From positions 21,871,023-21,935,022 of the forward strand of contig JAKZAP010000017.1 of NCBI GenBank assembly GCA_023053575.1: a stretch of DNA of 64,000 nucleotides, written 5' to 3'. This DNA is from Branchinecta lynchi. Its lineage: Eukaryota > Arthropoda > Branchiopoda > Anostraca > Branchinectidae. Below, piece after piece: positions 12,718 to 24,262 of the stretch. Position numbers and translations under genes: made by a program. Position 1 is the first letter of the stretch. Every line of letters starts with the position of its first letter. The notes below the pieces were generated by a model. That model saw only the letters and a program-made list of their open reading frames with translations. It did not search any database and was not told the DNA's origin.

Positions 12718-13427
12718 ATCGACTAAAAAGAGGCACGGCACGGCACGACATAATGTAGGAGGCATGGGTACTAAAAAGAGGCACGGAAAGTAAAATGGCC
12801 CTTTCAGGCTTCACAGTGAGGGGTGGGAACAGTGTTCTAATCAATCAATCAATCATTTTATTAACCCGTATAAGAATGGCACAGAACATGTCCATACGGA
12901 GTATATGAAAAACAATAAAGGAAAGAAAGAAAAAGATCAGACTAACCTAAACGAAATGACTTTACAAACGCACAATACTACGGATGACACCTGTCTAGAG
13001 AAGAGTCAAACTCGGCACGGCGTTGGGCCACAGCCAAAAAGGGATCAGTAACGCAGTAAAGCTGCGTAGCTTTGCGGTTACGAGCCCATGGGGGAAGACG
13101 AGTAGGTACTTAGCATACTTATAGAACAATTTGCGAATTGTCCTTAAATCAGTTATGCTAAATAACGTCCGAGTAGTCCAGCACGGGTAATTTTCAGGTC
13201 GGTACCAAGTGGTAGACCGAGATAAGTTAGGGACAACGAAAGCTGGTTACTGGACTCACCCAAAGAAAGTGTAGCGTTATCGGAACCTGGCTGATTACGA
13301 GTAATACCCCTTCTTTTAGGCTCTGGAGGAACTCTGGAACTCTCACCTACTTGTCTACTTCTACTACTTGCTAATCTCTTTTTATTACTCGTGCCTCCTG
13401 CGTCATGCCGTGCCTCTTTTTAGTCGA
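12718..13427. mobile_element. TIR element enclosing a LINE tail
   Basis: Inverted ends TCGACTAAAAAGAGGCACGG (12718) and its complement (ending 13427) bound about 710 bp. Inside, on the minus strand, is a LINE 3' end: a (TGAT)n tail near 12838-12856, then frames reading KYAKYLLVFPHGL. The tail shows that a LINE fragment was captured or inserted. Confidence 0.6.
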
Positions 13428-13608
13428 AAAGTTAGAGACTGTAAATTATGCATCGTGAGCTGAGACAAATTAAGTGTGGACGTGGGTATAGACACGGATC
13501 CTTTGAAGTTCAAGTAAAAAGCCAGCTTCTTTTATATCTTGACTTTGAATGAACTTATAAATTGAGTTTACTAAGTTTTTTGGGGGGTTTTCATCTTGGG
13601 CTTTAGCA

Positions 13609-13848
13609 GTGACGTTCAGGAAAATACACTGCTGGCCCGAGACAAAATTCATCCAGATGTGGAGATTTTGAATTTCAACAAAAGCGTGCATTTCAATGAA
13701 TATAATGAAGCAAAGCTCAGGAAATTTTCAATGCCAGACTGGAATGGAACTTCCAAGCCCGCTATTGCGTCTGACATTTATTTTTCTGCCATCACTTAGC
13801 GGTACGGTTACTAGAGGTTTCAGGCACTGAGGTACAGTCAAATAAAGG
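13609..13848 (+). other. Possible terminal exon of an unknown nested gene
   Basis: After TCTTGGGCTTTAG (acceptor-like) an open frame of 63 codons runs to a TAG at about 13799, and AATAAA follows near 13842. It encodes KIHPDVEILNFNKSVHFNEY and ends PAIASDIYFSAIT. I recognise no family. It is on the opposite strand inside the largest Cables intron; it could be a processed fragment or chance. No upstream exon was identified. Confidence 0.25.
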
Positions 13849-14282
13849 TACCACAAATCCGAAAGAAGAAAGTTCAGTCGATGACGATCAATTGTGCGTA
13901 TAGCGGAGCAACCACGTAACGCGTTTCATCGGGTCTTCAGGCCTATCTAATTGAATAAGTGATAGCTCACTGGACTGGCGGATCTCATTTCTACATTCTA
14001 GCCGTGCCTTTCGCCAAACGCCACAGTACTCGGCTAGACAGGATCGCAGGTATCTTCTCTACTCCGTTGGCTTTCCCCTTTCGAAAATACAACTTGGTCA
14101 AAGCTGCAAGACCCTACCTTAGCCCTCAGCACGTAGTACATGACTACCATCTTGGAACGGGTAAACCTACTACTATTGCGATCGTTCGGCGTTCGACAAC
14201 AGCTGTCCAAACTGCTTTCGACAGCTACACTGTTGTCGTCTTCAAAGTGACCCTCCTAAACGTTGGAAAGACAACGTTTCCG

Positions 14283-14760
14283 GCCATTATCTCATATGAA
14301 GCTACATAAGCATGTGTTTAATACAAAGATTATCGCTGCGATGCACTACGGTTCTGAAGTATGGGATTTTGGTAGAAGTGAGAAGATAGGTCAAGGAATT
14401 TTAGAAAGAAGATTAGCATGCTTTTTATGATATCTATATGGTTTTTTAATCGATATGTCTCCATCGTAAAGAATTTGACTCAAATTTTGATATCCGACAA
14501 AGATATTTGGCAAAGTTGAAGAAGGTAGTTTTATCAGCTACAGCTAAGATATTTTAAGAGAATTTTAGGTGATAGTAATATAACGAGTACATTAGTCATA
14601 ACAGGAGATCTAGGACTATCAAGCCTACGACGTAAGCGATAGATAAGCATGACAGGGCTATGGGAGAAGTTATTGCAATTACGCGTATTAGAATAGTTAA
14701 AGCAACTTATAAGGAATGTTCAAGGGACGAGTCGTCAGACTCTTGGACGAATAATATTAA
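14283..14760 (+). mobile_element. Decayed LINE ORF2 C-terminal remnant
   Basis: A short frame near 14310 reads FNTKIIAAMHYGSEVWDFGRS, the YGSEVW signature that follows the RT domain in CR1/RTE-like elements. Later frames are broken by stops. No tail was identified. Confidence 0.5.
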
Positions 14761-14879
14761 GGATATATTAGATAACTGTGTTTTTTCAATTTGGTGAACG
14801 CAGATGATGGACCAGGACTACCTGTTGGAGAGGAGGTTGCGCGTGCAATGGCAGGCAGATATTTTAAGTAGATTAACTA

Positions 14880-15840
14880 GTTAAAAACGCCGAAGTGTGC
14901 CTTCAGGCAGCAACTGAATTCCTCGAAGAACGATTGCTTTCCCTCAATACAAAAAAGACGAAGTATATAATTTTAAACATGGAAATGACCCAGTTTACGA
15001 CAGCAAGATAAAAACGGCAGACCACGAAGAAATTGAACGGGTTGACCACATTAAATATTTAGGGTTAATAATTGATGAAAAGCTGGATTGTGCAATCCAC
15101 ATTAAATTTGTTTGTATGAAGCTGTCAAGAGCTGCTGGTGTTCTCCATAGACTGAAATTTATTTTTCACCAGAAAATATTACTGATTCTGTATAAGGAAC
15201 AAGCATTTGGGCTTCAAATTATAAGTCAGAATGGAAGCAAGTTCAAATTCTTCAGAATAAAGCTATACGTGCTATTTGCAAGCTTGAGCCTCGTCAGAGT
15301 GTGAAGCCGTTTCTAATAAAACTTAAGATACTAAATGTGGCTCGACTTCGGGAAAAAAATTGCCGAAACTTTGTGTAAAGTAAGCACGAATACCGCACCT
15401 GAGTCGTTTATGTCGAATTTTGGAAGAAATGGTGAAATTCATCAACATGATACTCGACATGCATCGGAACTAGTTACAGAAACGAGACGTTTCACGTCAT
15501 CTGGTTTTTCAATCAAATTTACTGGTCCGAAAATATGGAATTATCTGCCAAATACACTGAAAAATACTAATAGAGTAAGATCAGAGTTCAAGAGTAAGAG
15601 TTCAAGAGTAAGATCAGAAGTTTCTTGTTGGAAAATATAGAATTAGATCCTAACTTTTTCTACCGTTAGTTCTACCGTGTGCTTTTTTCCTTTTCTTTTC
15701 CCTTTTCTTTTTCTTTGTATTTCTTTTCTTGACAAATGAATGAATACTGTCACCCGTTACGGGCAGTGCTCACTTAGGGTGTAGTTAGTTTACAGTGTAT
15801 GATTTGCTTTTTGTTAATAAACAAACTGAAACTAAAAACT
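14880..15840 (+). mobile_element. LINE remnant: RT C-terminal region with AAACTGAAACT tail
   Basis: In successive frames with shifts near 15200 and 15350, the sequence reads LNTKKTKYI, then VDHIKYLGLIIDEKLD, then QILQNKAIRAICKLEPRQS, then HQHDTRHASEL and TGPKIWNYLPNTLKN. These are the ordered C-terminal landmarks of an RTE/CR1-type ORF2. The 3' end has tandem AACTGAA copies at about 15818-15845. A similar tail occurs at 47220-47238. Confidence 0.8.
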
Positions 15841-16381
15841 GAAACTAGACTTTTGGACCAGGAAATTCAAGGATCTGGCAAAAAGTCTGTTTCCTTCTTT
15901 AAGGTTTTATACCTCAGCCAAAGAAACATGGGGGGAAGAGGTTTATTTTAAGGCTGGGATTAAGTGGGTGGATCTAAGCATTTTAATTAGTTGCCGGGCT
16001 GATTGTTTGCCGTTGGGAAAACGGAGGAAATATTCGGGGAATGAATTAGGACGTACTGGTCCCTATTTTTGCCCTATGTTTGGTAGCGAGAATGAGAATT
16101 TGTTACGTCTGATAATACCCTGAGCTAGATGACCTGCGGGTTGAGATTTTTGGGAATGTAATTACAATAAATGATGAAGTATGGATGATGACCGTTATTG
16201 TAAGTAAGTGTTTTCAAGAATTGAAGAGGCTGGTAAGGTTCCTAAGAGTAGCTTTAGTCCACAGAGAGAATTTTCTTTAGGTTAGTTCTATTATTTCGTT
16301 CAAGTGTTCTTTTTTGTAACCATTTTTGCCATGGCCTCAGGCTTTTTGTGAAATAAATTATATTCTAAATTCTATTCTATA
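15841..16381 (+). mobile_element. Decayed LINE 3' end related to the 1-932 copy
   Basis: Short frames match the C-terminal knuckle region (RKYSGNELGRTGPYFCPMFG), but the second half of the knuckle is lost and stops interrupt. It ends AAATAAATTATATTC followed by ATTCT repeats, the same tail type as at 905-932. Confidence 0.6.
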
Positions 16382-16710
16382 CTCTTCTCAGAATGGTTCA
16401 AGGCAGAAAGCCCATTATCCTTCCTGCCGCCCCCTCAATCCCCTCAAACGCATTAGCTTATCCCCCACATCCCGCCGTTTCCGAAAGCAAACTACTTTCT
16501 AGTGCAGTAACCTAGAAACAACAAATCTCCGCGCCACGGAGGTTTGCTCACCTGAGTGCCAAAGAGGGAAATCACTCTACATATCTGATAATTAGGTTCA
16601 TTCGTAAACTGTCCGTCCAATGCGCGAACAAAACGTTTTTCAACTCATCCTATTTCCCGTACAACAGCCTTCCACCAAGTATAACTGATGACTTTCATCT
16701 CCCTGTATTT

Positions 16711-17196
16711 TTAAAGCTGAACTGAAAAGCCAACTTATTTTTGTATCATTTATTTAGTATACTGATTATTTGCATTCTAAGGGATTTTTTATTTGCATTC
16801 CGCTAAGGGATTTTTTTTCCCACTAACTGCTCTAGTGGTGACGTCTACGGCCGTCTCCACATCGCAAATTCTACTATGGCGCGGAAAATTTGAATCTCAC
16901 CAAAAACACAGCTTTTCCGTAGGCAGTGGTGAGCTTGGTGAAGATTGCTTAGAGCCTGAACACAAATGTTTCGTAAATCTTTTTAGTCAAACGTACAACA
17001 CAGGTGCAATTACAAAGAGGGACGACAAATACGACAAGGAAATTCCTATATATAAAAATCGACAATTCGATTTTTTCGACAATTCAACAGCGGGGCAATG
17101 AAGTAACGCATTTCATCGGGTCTTCAAGCCTCTTTAAGTGAATAAGTGATGGGTAACTAAATTGTCCTATCTCGGCCCTTTTCGGTTAAACTTTAA
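16711..17196. mobile_element. TTAAAGTTTAACCG MITE, copy 2
   Basis: Ends TTAAAGCTGAACTGAAAAGC and CCTTTTCGGTTAAACTTTAA. It shares CATCGGGTCTTCAAGCCTC in reverse with the other copies. The open frame at 16793-17098 lies inside it and is probably not a gene. Confidence 0.7.
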
Positions 17197-17289
17197 AGGA
17201 CACCTGAACAATGAAACCATACTTGAACACACGATGAAGAATGAATTTACAGACATGGCCACGGAGAGCATTCTTCTCCTGAGCGTGAT

Positions 17290-18085
17290 GCTTTCAAAAT
17301 AGGGATGTTCGTTTCTGGAGGTTTGCACATGCAGACTCCAAGAGAAAAAGCGCAATTCATTCAAATCTTGTACAGGGCTGGCCGGATCGTATTGGAATTT
17401 CTGCTAGATATACGTTTGGACTTAAATGTAAAAAATATTCCAGAAGAAGGGATGATCAAAGACATTTGTTCATTTCTAAAATTGGTCGGTACTGAAATAA
17501 GGACAGATGCAAAATGGAGCAGAAATCATAGCTTGGAAACACTATTTCGTATTTGGGTTGGGTTTTCTGCAGGAAATGTTAACGGAAGTCATACAGATAG
17601 GGATGATACTTGGTACTCTTCATTAAGGTATCCTTTAATGGGCGCATCGTCCCCAACCAGAGGCGCTATAATCGTAAAGCTTTGGGAAACTTGTACAGCA
17701 CCTTCTGCGCTCCCTCTATACTATTTCGTTCTGGCGTCACTCATGTACTGCGAAAGAAGAAGATTAAAAAGATGAGATCATGTTATTTTGAATATGCAAA
17801 GCACCTGCTCCACTTGTCGAAACTATGTCATAACCATAAATTGACGGAGAAATTCAAAATTCAAGATGCAAGTGTTACCCTTTTGGATGTTTCGTCATCA
17901 CTTTCAAAAACCGTGGACAAATAAGGCCCAACCAGCACACGACGTCGTCCACTGCTTCCTGACCGAAGATTAAAAATTAAGTGTCTTTTTCTGTGTGTAT
18001 ATATGTGTTTTGTTTATTTTCTTTATTTTCGTCATTTACTCTGCCTTTTCAAAATGGCGGGTCATAAATAAATTACTTACTTACG
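17290..18085 (+). mobile_element. LINE 3' fragment, (ACTT)n-tailed family, copy 1
   Basis: Two overlapping frames (17305-17775 and 17610-17921) share, at protein level, the sequence RKALGNLYSTxCAP and KHLLHLSKLCHN with the minus-strand copy at 55470-56066. One or more frameshifts separate the frames. The 3' UTR ends AAATGGCGGGTCATAAATAA plus (TTAC)n, the same as the second copy, which defines the family. Confidence 0.75.
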
Positions 18086-18134
18086 TAAGCTCTCCTTTTC
18101 CCCAACTATGGCGAAAAGAGTGAGGCGTTGAGAA

Positions 18135-18803
18135 AATGAAAACAGATTTGGATTCAGCATGGGTTCTTACTCCCGTACCAAAACTCTAATAAACATAAGA
18201 ATTAAACTACGTTTCAGCCAAGTTTTTGGCGGATTCCGGGAGAACTGCTTGACCAGCGAGGAAATAAACTTTAGAAATGAGCTCAGCACTAATCTGATAT
18301 CAAACCTTCAAACGACCTCGGAAAAAGAAACTTTTTACCTAATTTCAGGTTTGGGCCGGATTCCAGGTGAACTGCATGACGGGGCAAAAAAATAGAGTTA
18401 AAAACGGACTAAGTATGTCCTCTTACCCCAATATCGAACCTCTAATCAACCTCAGGTGGAACTTTGACTTCTAACAACTTTCTGGTTCTGGCCGGATTCT
18501 AGGTTAACTATTTGTCGGGAGAAAATATAAATTTTAGATAAGGATTCAACGGGTCTCCTTACCCCTTAGTCGACCATTTTATTTGCTTTTAAAAATATTT
18601 TTTGTCGCCGCTTAATCTAAACCCCCTTCCCCACACCTAAATACAGGGCTAAAAAGCCCATCATCGAACTTGACCTGTACTTTTTTCCAAATAATCCTTA
18701 TACCAAGTTTGAACAAAATACCTCAACTCCTTCTTTATCGTGCTAATAGACACACAAATTTACGAAGTCATAGGTATCCCTCCTCTTACGTTTTGGGATC
18801 CCA
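18135..18803 (-). mobile_element. GGGATCCC-family element, copy E (one end missing)
   Basis: The right end CTTACGTTTTGGGATCCCAA is intact. The left end is missing: homology starts inside an internal unit. Confidence 0.75.
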
Positions 18804-18949
18804 AAAAAGATAAAAGTATCAGCATCAGCCTATGCAGGGTTAAATAGCGGTGGTGATCTTCGGTTCTTTACCCTTAGCCAGGAAGTGCAATGGACGGTTG
18901 GGGGCTAACCCCCTTGTGCTTTCTCACACCCTTCCTGTCATCTTCCCCA

Positions 18950-19110
18950 GCTCTATGTAGGCATCTGACGCAGGGAGGGGGGAGAGACTCTGATGTCACT
19001 ACCAACCGCAGCAACCAAAAGATAGGCACCATCGAGACTCGAACCGACGACCCTTCGCTTACGAGTTCCGAGTTTCTAACCATTCGGCCAGGACACAATA
19101 TAGAATACAG
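18950..19110 (-). mobile_element. Second tRNA-like SINE type
   Basis: The minus strand reads TGGCCGAATGGTTAGAAACT (box A) and GGTTCGAGTCTCGA (box B) with a CTCGTAAGC anticodon arm. C-runs at 19141-19150 and 19165-19180 follow to its right. Confidence 0.6.
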
Positions 19111-19341
19111 GCCCTTCACTCGGGCCCAAGTAGGTTTTGCCCCCCCCCCCTCTATGTGTTTAGCCCCCCCCCCCCCCCCCAAGCACTTGGAACCGTTATA
19201 CTACTGATTCGGGAAAACAAATTCTGGCCTCTGACAGTAAGAGGATTTTATCTGCTATGAGGACCTATGAAAACTTTCCTGTGAATCCGAATTCCCGGCC
19301 AAAAAATGTAACAATTCCACTACTTCGGACTTTTTTTCTTA

Positions 19342-19970
19342 TTGGAAAAAAGTCTTCAATTACGTTACATCCCCGATGTTGTTTTGTCTGGTGAGGTACT
19401 AGTTTTTGCGCAAACTTTCAAGTATTTGGGTTTTACTTATGTCCCTTCTATGTCTGATGAGCCTCACGTTGCTTGGCTCTCCAGATCACTGTCTGTAAGG
19501 GCTAATATATTAATTGGGAGGTTTAGTAGATGCGAGGCTTCTGTTAAGACCTTTCTTTTCAGAGCTTACTGTACTCCGCTGTACTGTTTGACACTGGTGT
19601 GTAAAACGAGAGTTAAGTGTCTAGATACATTTCGGATTCTATATAACAACTCGTTCCGGTGGCTACACGGACTCCATGGAACTGTAGTGCGTCTGGCATA
19701 TTTGTGGGTGAAGGCCTTCCTCCTTTTGGGGAACTTCGGCGTCGGGCTATCTTTTCTCTCCAGACCCGAATTCTTTGCTCTCAAAACCCAATGCTCGTGA
19801 TTCTTTCGAGTCCCCATATGAGACTGACGTGGTTAGTTTGGAACCGCGAACTTTAAGCGTGCGGCGTAGAAGGCTCGCAATCTTAAAATGTATGTTGTTG
19901 TTGTTTTTAAGTGTTGCATGTGTAATGGCTCTAGAAGCCGTAGTCAAAGTTAAATAAAATAAATAAATAC
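19342..19970 (+). mobile_element. LINE 3' fragment related to the intact LINE, (TAAA)n tail, copy 1
   Basis: The frame at 19342-19797 carries FKYLGFTYVPSMSDEPHV and the arrangement after it, matching FRYLGFTFKSNLNDDLHV of the intact element's ORF2. A shift near 19660 moves to a frame with FGELRRRAIFSLQTRIL, equivalent to FEEIRRKARAALLCRLL. It ends in AAATAAATAAAT. It belongs to a sister family of the intact LINE. Confidence 0.8.
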
Positions 19971-20504
19971 TGTATCCAAATGGATTTTCCAAAATCTCAC
20001 GATTGTCTCGTCTATTTTCACCACCAAGAAATCACCTTATTATGTAACAATGCTTATGGCGTTTACACAGTCACCATATCTGAACCTTCCTCTAGACAAG
20101 CTTTAGCTTGGATTTTCGACAAAGCCATCCTCCTCTTACAAAGGGAGCTACAATGTCGATGGCATAGCAAAGACGATAAATGATCGTCAATGGTTTATAT
20201 TTACATTTTTCGAAGGGAAAGCAACAAGCTGTATTTTCAGAAGAAATGGTCCTGGCAGGCTCCGAAGGGGAGAGGAATCTGCTGAATAATAATTTCGGTA
20301 CTGGGAAAAAAAAAGCGAAGAGCATTCAAATGAAGGGAAACGATGGGGTTTTACGTATGCGTTTAATCGTAAGACAATTTTTTTTAAAGCGCATTAGCCT
20401 ACCGAAACAGGTAAAACTTTTTCAAAGAGCCCCTAAAGTTGAAAAGAGTAACAAAAAGGCTAGCCTTGCAAAACAGTTTCGCTGTATTAAGCGTGTTCCA
20501 CCCC

Positions 20505-20715
20505 AGGGTTGGTCACCAAGAACCAGGGTGTATGAGTTACTTCAGGATACTCTGGGTCATTCAGGGTTACTTTGGATTACTTCTGGTTACATTGGGTTAC
20601 TTTGGGATACATTGCATTGGGTTACATTGGATTACTTCGAGATACTTTTGGGTTACTTTCCAGGGTGTACGAAGTTACTTTTGTTGACCAACCCTGGGTT
20701 CCACCCTACTTGCCG
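20505..20715 (+). repeat. 10-bp (GGGTTACTTT)n array inside an inverted repeat
   Basis: About twelve diverged decamers lie between 20540 and 20665. The array is bracketed by CACCCCAGGGTTGGTC (20508) and GACCAACCCTGGGTTCCA (20693) in inverted orientation. The LGYFG-like frames in all three phases are products of the repeat. Confidence 0.85.
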
Positions 20716-20799
20716 ATGTTACCACGCATGATATCACGAATTTCGATTCTTGGCGTCAAGGCTGGAACGCACCTTTCTATTTTTTTTACAGGCTAATCT

Positions 20800-20975
20800 G
20801 GCCAATCACGTTACAGAGATTCGTAGTTATCACGCTTACTACGCTCCCGAGCATGGTAAGCAAATAACTACTATTAGTTACTATTTTGACAAGGCTGGAA
20901 CGGTCAGCGTACTAACTTTTTACGAGGTTGGAACGGAAATAGCAACTTATAGTTACTATTGTTAGAAGGGTGGAA
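20800..20975 (+). repeat. CAATCACGTTA repeat, copy 2
   Basis: It is very similar to 1028-1205: GCTTACTACGCTCCCGAGCA and GGAACGGTCAGCGTA occur in both in the same order. Confidence 0.8.
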
Positions 20976-20987
20976 CACGCTCATTAC

Positions 20988-21308
20988 TAAACTGTCAGAA
21001 TTTCATAACAGAGAGCTCAGTTTCAACTGATAACACATGGGATGTTATCTGTTGTGATTTTGGAAACGATATGCATAACAAGCTTCGCCAGGAAGAGCCA
21101 AAAAACCGCCATAAAAGCATCTGCTGACTTTTGTGAGATCATGATGACAAACAAACAAGTCAATGATTTTTTCCGTGGTGTTTCGGCTTTTCTTGTATGC
21201 AAAACATTTTAATGCGTAACGTTTGAAAAATATAACAGCTAATATCCTAAGTGTTGTCTGTTGGAACCGCGCCTCCTTTTTATCTGTTATGAAACTTCTG
21301 ACTGTAGG
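20988..21308. mobile_element. MITE with CAGTCAGAAGTTTCATAAC-type TIR, copy 1
   Basis: Ends CTGTCAGAATTTCATAACAG and TTATGAAACTTCTGACTG are inverted repeats. The interior shares TAATGCGTAACGTTTG with the copy at 4.3 kb. Confidence 0.75.
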
Positions 21309-21449
21309 AGGTACTAGTACCAGTGGCGAAACCAGGGGGGGCGTGGGGGGCCAGCTGCCCCCCACGAAAAATCCTGTCGGTAAATCGGCAGTGTTTGTCG
21401 GCGCGAAGCACTGACAAACGCTTTTCTCATTCCGTTTCTGATACCGATA

Positions 21450-21735
21450 AAAGCTCTGTCGATAAAACAGGAAACTTCCTGTTGGGAAGTAGGCAGCTTT
21501 TGTCGGATGGCACGGTTTAGCATTCCGTTCCTGAAACCGACAAAAGCTCTGTCGGTAAAACGGGAAACTTGCTGTTGGGAAGTAGGCAGCATTTGTCGGT
21601 TGTACGCTTTAGCATTCCATTTCTGGTACCGACAAAAGCTCTGTCGGTAAGCCAGGAAACTTCCTTTCGGTACCGATAAGAGCTCTGACTAACACTTTCC
21701 TCACTGATACCGACGATAACTCTGTCGGTAAATCA
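21450..21735 (+). repeat. 92-93-bp tandem repeat inside the hAT-like element
   Basis: AAGCTCTGTCGGTAAA landmarks recur at 21451, 21544 and 21636 (spacing 93 and 92), and less regularly on to about 22450. Each unit has GACAAAAGCTCTGTCGGT, which is partly self-complementary. Confidence 0.8.
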
Positions 21736-22080
21736 TAAAACTTGTCCTAGGGAAATCGGCAACGTCTATCGTGTACGGATTCCGTTTTCAGTGCCGACGA
21801 GAGCTGTTTAGATAAATCAGTAAAATTCTTGTTTGGAAATCGGCAGTGTTTGTCGGTGCGGAGACGGTGCGCGGATTCCTTTTTCAATACCGGCAAGATC
21901 TCTGATAAAACATGCGGCTATCCTTACCTCTGTGGATGGCATGGAACCGTGAGCTGTATTCAGCATTTGATGTTGGGTAGATTATTGTTTTTAGTTGTTA
22001 ATATTTATTGTTAGTTGTTTAGTATGGCCCAAGTTGGCCGTTTTATTAGATCAAACAAGCTAAAAGCTTAACGCTAAATG

Positions 22081-22160
22081 AAATAATAAAAAAATAAATA
22101 AATAAATAAATAAATAAATAAAAAAATAAATAAATAAATAAATAAATGAATAAATAAAAG
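22081..22160 (+). repeat. (AAAT)n microsatellite
   Basis: About 70 bp of AAATA/AAAT units interrupt the degenerate tandem array. Confidence 0.9.
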
Positions 22161-22869
22161 AGTTTCCTCGTACCATTTCTGATACCCACAGAGCTATGTC
22201 GGTAATCAGGAAGATTCTTGTTTAGAAATCAGAATTTTCTGTTTGTGCGGAGATGATACCGACAAAAGCCTTGTCTTGAAATCAAGCCAATGATCGGATT
22301 TTTCGATACGATGACTGGGAAAAGTCTTGTCGGTAAAATGGGAACTCTCTTTTTCGGTCTTGTTACATCCGCAATGGATGAAAAACTTGTCGGTAAGTTC
22401 AGTAATTGTGAACTGGTCGTCAGTGATAAGACTGTTTGATGTGGTGACTGGAATATTCTCGTCAATAAGTCCGAAAATGCACTAACCAAACACTTCTTTG
22501 TTACTTTCTGTTGCTTGACGCTAAACCAATAACAATGGAAGAACTGCTTCCTTGACTTGATTGTGAGTGATATCTCTGCTCCCACCCGTAAACTGTCCTT
22601 TTGGGTTAGTAGGCTGTACATCAATCCGGAAATGGTCTACTTTATCCTGGGACTTATGAGATACAGATTCCCGTCAGTGATACCCCCACCATCTCGGCCC
22701 ACCGAGGTTGGATCAGGCCAGGATATCTGAATAACACAAGTAGGACACATGGGTGCAGTATCGCCAAGTTTATCTCAATCGCTCAACCCATTTGGTCCCT
22801 AAGCGTTTAAGAAAATGTGCTGGACCCACCTCTAATCCCCCAATAGCACTACCATAATGTCAAGAAGAG

Positions 22870-23360
22870 GTTTGGATACATAAATGGCACATTTTTTGCA
22901 TCTGTGTCTACCATCTATAAAGCATCACTCGAACGGAGCATTTCCAAAAAACGTCCAGTAAGCCTACCAGAATGGTACCCCTCAGCCCCACTCTCACCCC
23001 ACGGACGACAGATCCGGTTTGGGCCTCAAATTACGTGTCTGGGTCCCATGAATTTTGGCAAGTTTCAGTCGAATCTGAGCACTTTCTAGGGCCCATGAAC
23101 CCGTTTGGTTTCTGAGGAGTATCACAAAGTTACTCTGACCCCTACGTTTCACTCAGTTGTCGGATTCGTTCACAGAAGCAGAATCTGCTCCCATCAGCCG
23201 CCAAGTTTCCAGAAAACTAGATTGCCCGTTCACCTCACCTGTACTTTTGGTCCAGCGCATCCATACCAAATTTCAACAAAATATCTAAACCTCTGTGAGA
23301 GTTGTCATGGTAAAAGACGGACAGACAAACTTTACGAACCTATATGCGTTATGGACCCCA
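22870..23360 (+). repeat. Repeat related to the CAAGTTTCAT/GACGGACAG module
   Basis: It starts near ACATAAATGGCACATTT and ends with AATTTCAACAAAATATCT, GAAGACGGACAGACA-like sequence and TATGCGTTATGGAC. It shares the terminal module of the two families above and is nested in the hAT-like element. Confidence 0.5.
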
Positions 23361-23914
23361 AAATTCGCTTAGTTTACAAGCGAAAAAGACAGCCGCGTAA
23401 ATCTTCAAGCAGTGCTTATCACTTCTTTTCTGGTTTGCAAGACTATTGTACTGTATGTTCCTGGCTCCATGTGATAACCATTGGTGCCAGGAAGTGAACG
23501 GCGAATTCATTAACTTTCATTAGAAAACCATCTAAATTGGTACCTATGTTACAACTTATTATTGCAACGGTTGTAAAAAGTGTTCGCGTGGAAAGTTCGC
23601 CGTTGCTGCGCAGCGGCAACGGCGCTTTTTCTCGGAAAATCATTTAATCTCGTCGGTAAAATCTGGGCTTGCCCCCCCCCCCCCCTCACGAAAATTGGCT
23701 AGTTTCGCCACTGACTAGTACTAGGAGGTAATTATGATTATTTTCAAAACAAATAGGCTACTGACTGGAGGTATTTTCTCCCTTGACGGGGCAAACAGAT
23801 TTTTCTTGTCCAGTTAATCGGACTCGTAATTTCAAGAATAGAATAAATAAAAACTTCCACGTGGAACAAATCTAGGCGAGAAACTGGATTATACTGTATT
23901 TCCCATCACCGCAG

Positions 23915-24262
23915 AAGTTGCGTTTTGCAGATACCGTGGTATCTGATACCACGTTCTAAAGTCGTTTTCGCAGTTACTCTGGTATCTGGTACCATGGTCA
24001 AAAGGCGTTCTTGCACTTATGGTGATTTCTGGACAGTTATCGTGGTTTCTGATATTCAGATACCACGGTCCAACCGTGGTATCAAAAAGTCATGTCACTT
24101 TCATCGAATTTTGTCAAATTGGTGAGAAAGAAGTTTATGTAACAGGATATCCGTTTTTTTGGGGGGGATGACTTCGAAAGTGCAATTTGGCAATAGCCGC
24201 TTTTGAAGAGCAACCGTGTGTCAGATACCACGGTAACTGCGAAAACGACTCGTGATTCTTTG
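23915..24262. mobile_element. GATACCACGG palindromic MITE, copy 2
   Basis: It has the same repeated palindromes and the same central core in the opposite orientation (TCACTTTCATCGAATTTTGT). Confidence 0.75.

Larger units (their letters stand above)
21321..23713. mobile_element. hAT-like non-autonomous element, perfect 8-bp duplication
   Basis: TIR CAGTGGCGAAACCAG at the left and its complement (CTAGTTTCGCCACTG) at the right are flanked by identical ACTAGTAC (21313-21320, 23714-23721). G-runs at the left and a C-run at 23672-23687 lie just inside the ends. No transposase is seen. It carries a degenerate tandem array, an (AAAT)n tract and an internal repeat copy at about 22870-23360. Confidence 0.85.

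Noticed and set aside
13959..14309. 116-codon frame as a gene
   Set aside because: No recognisable motif or splice context; it adjoins a decayed LINE and may be remnant sequence.
18874..19207. Frames of more than 100 codons on both strands
   Set aside because: They overlap a tRNA-like SINE and C-runs and are low-complexity Gly/Pro-rich translations.
20439..20796. Overlapping frames with LGYFGLLLVTLGY-like peptides
   Set aside because: Translations of the 10-bp array in different phases, not membrane proteins.
21450..21735. CRISPR-like regularly spaced repeats
   Set aside because: The whole 92-93-bp unit repeats, with no unique spacers, inside a eukaryotic transposon.
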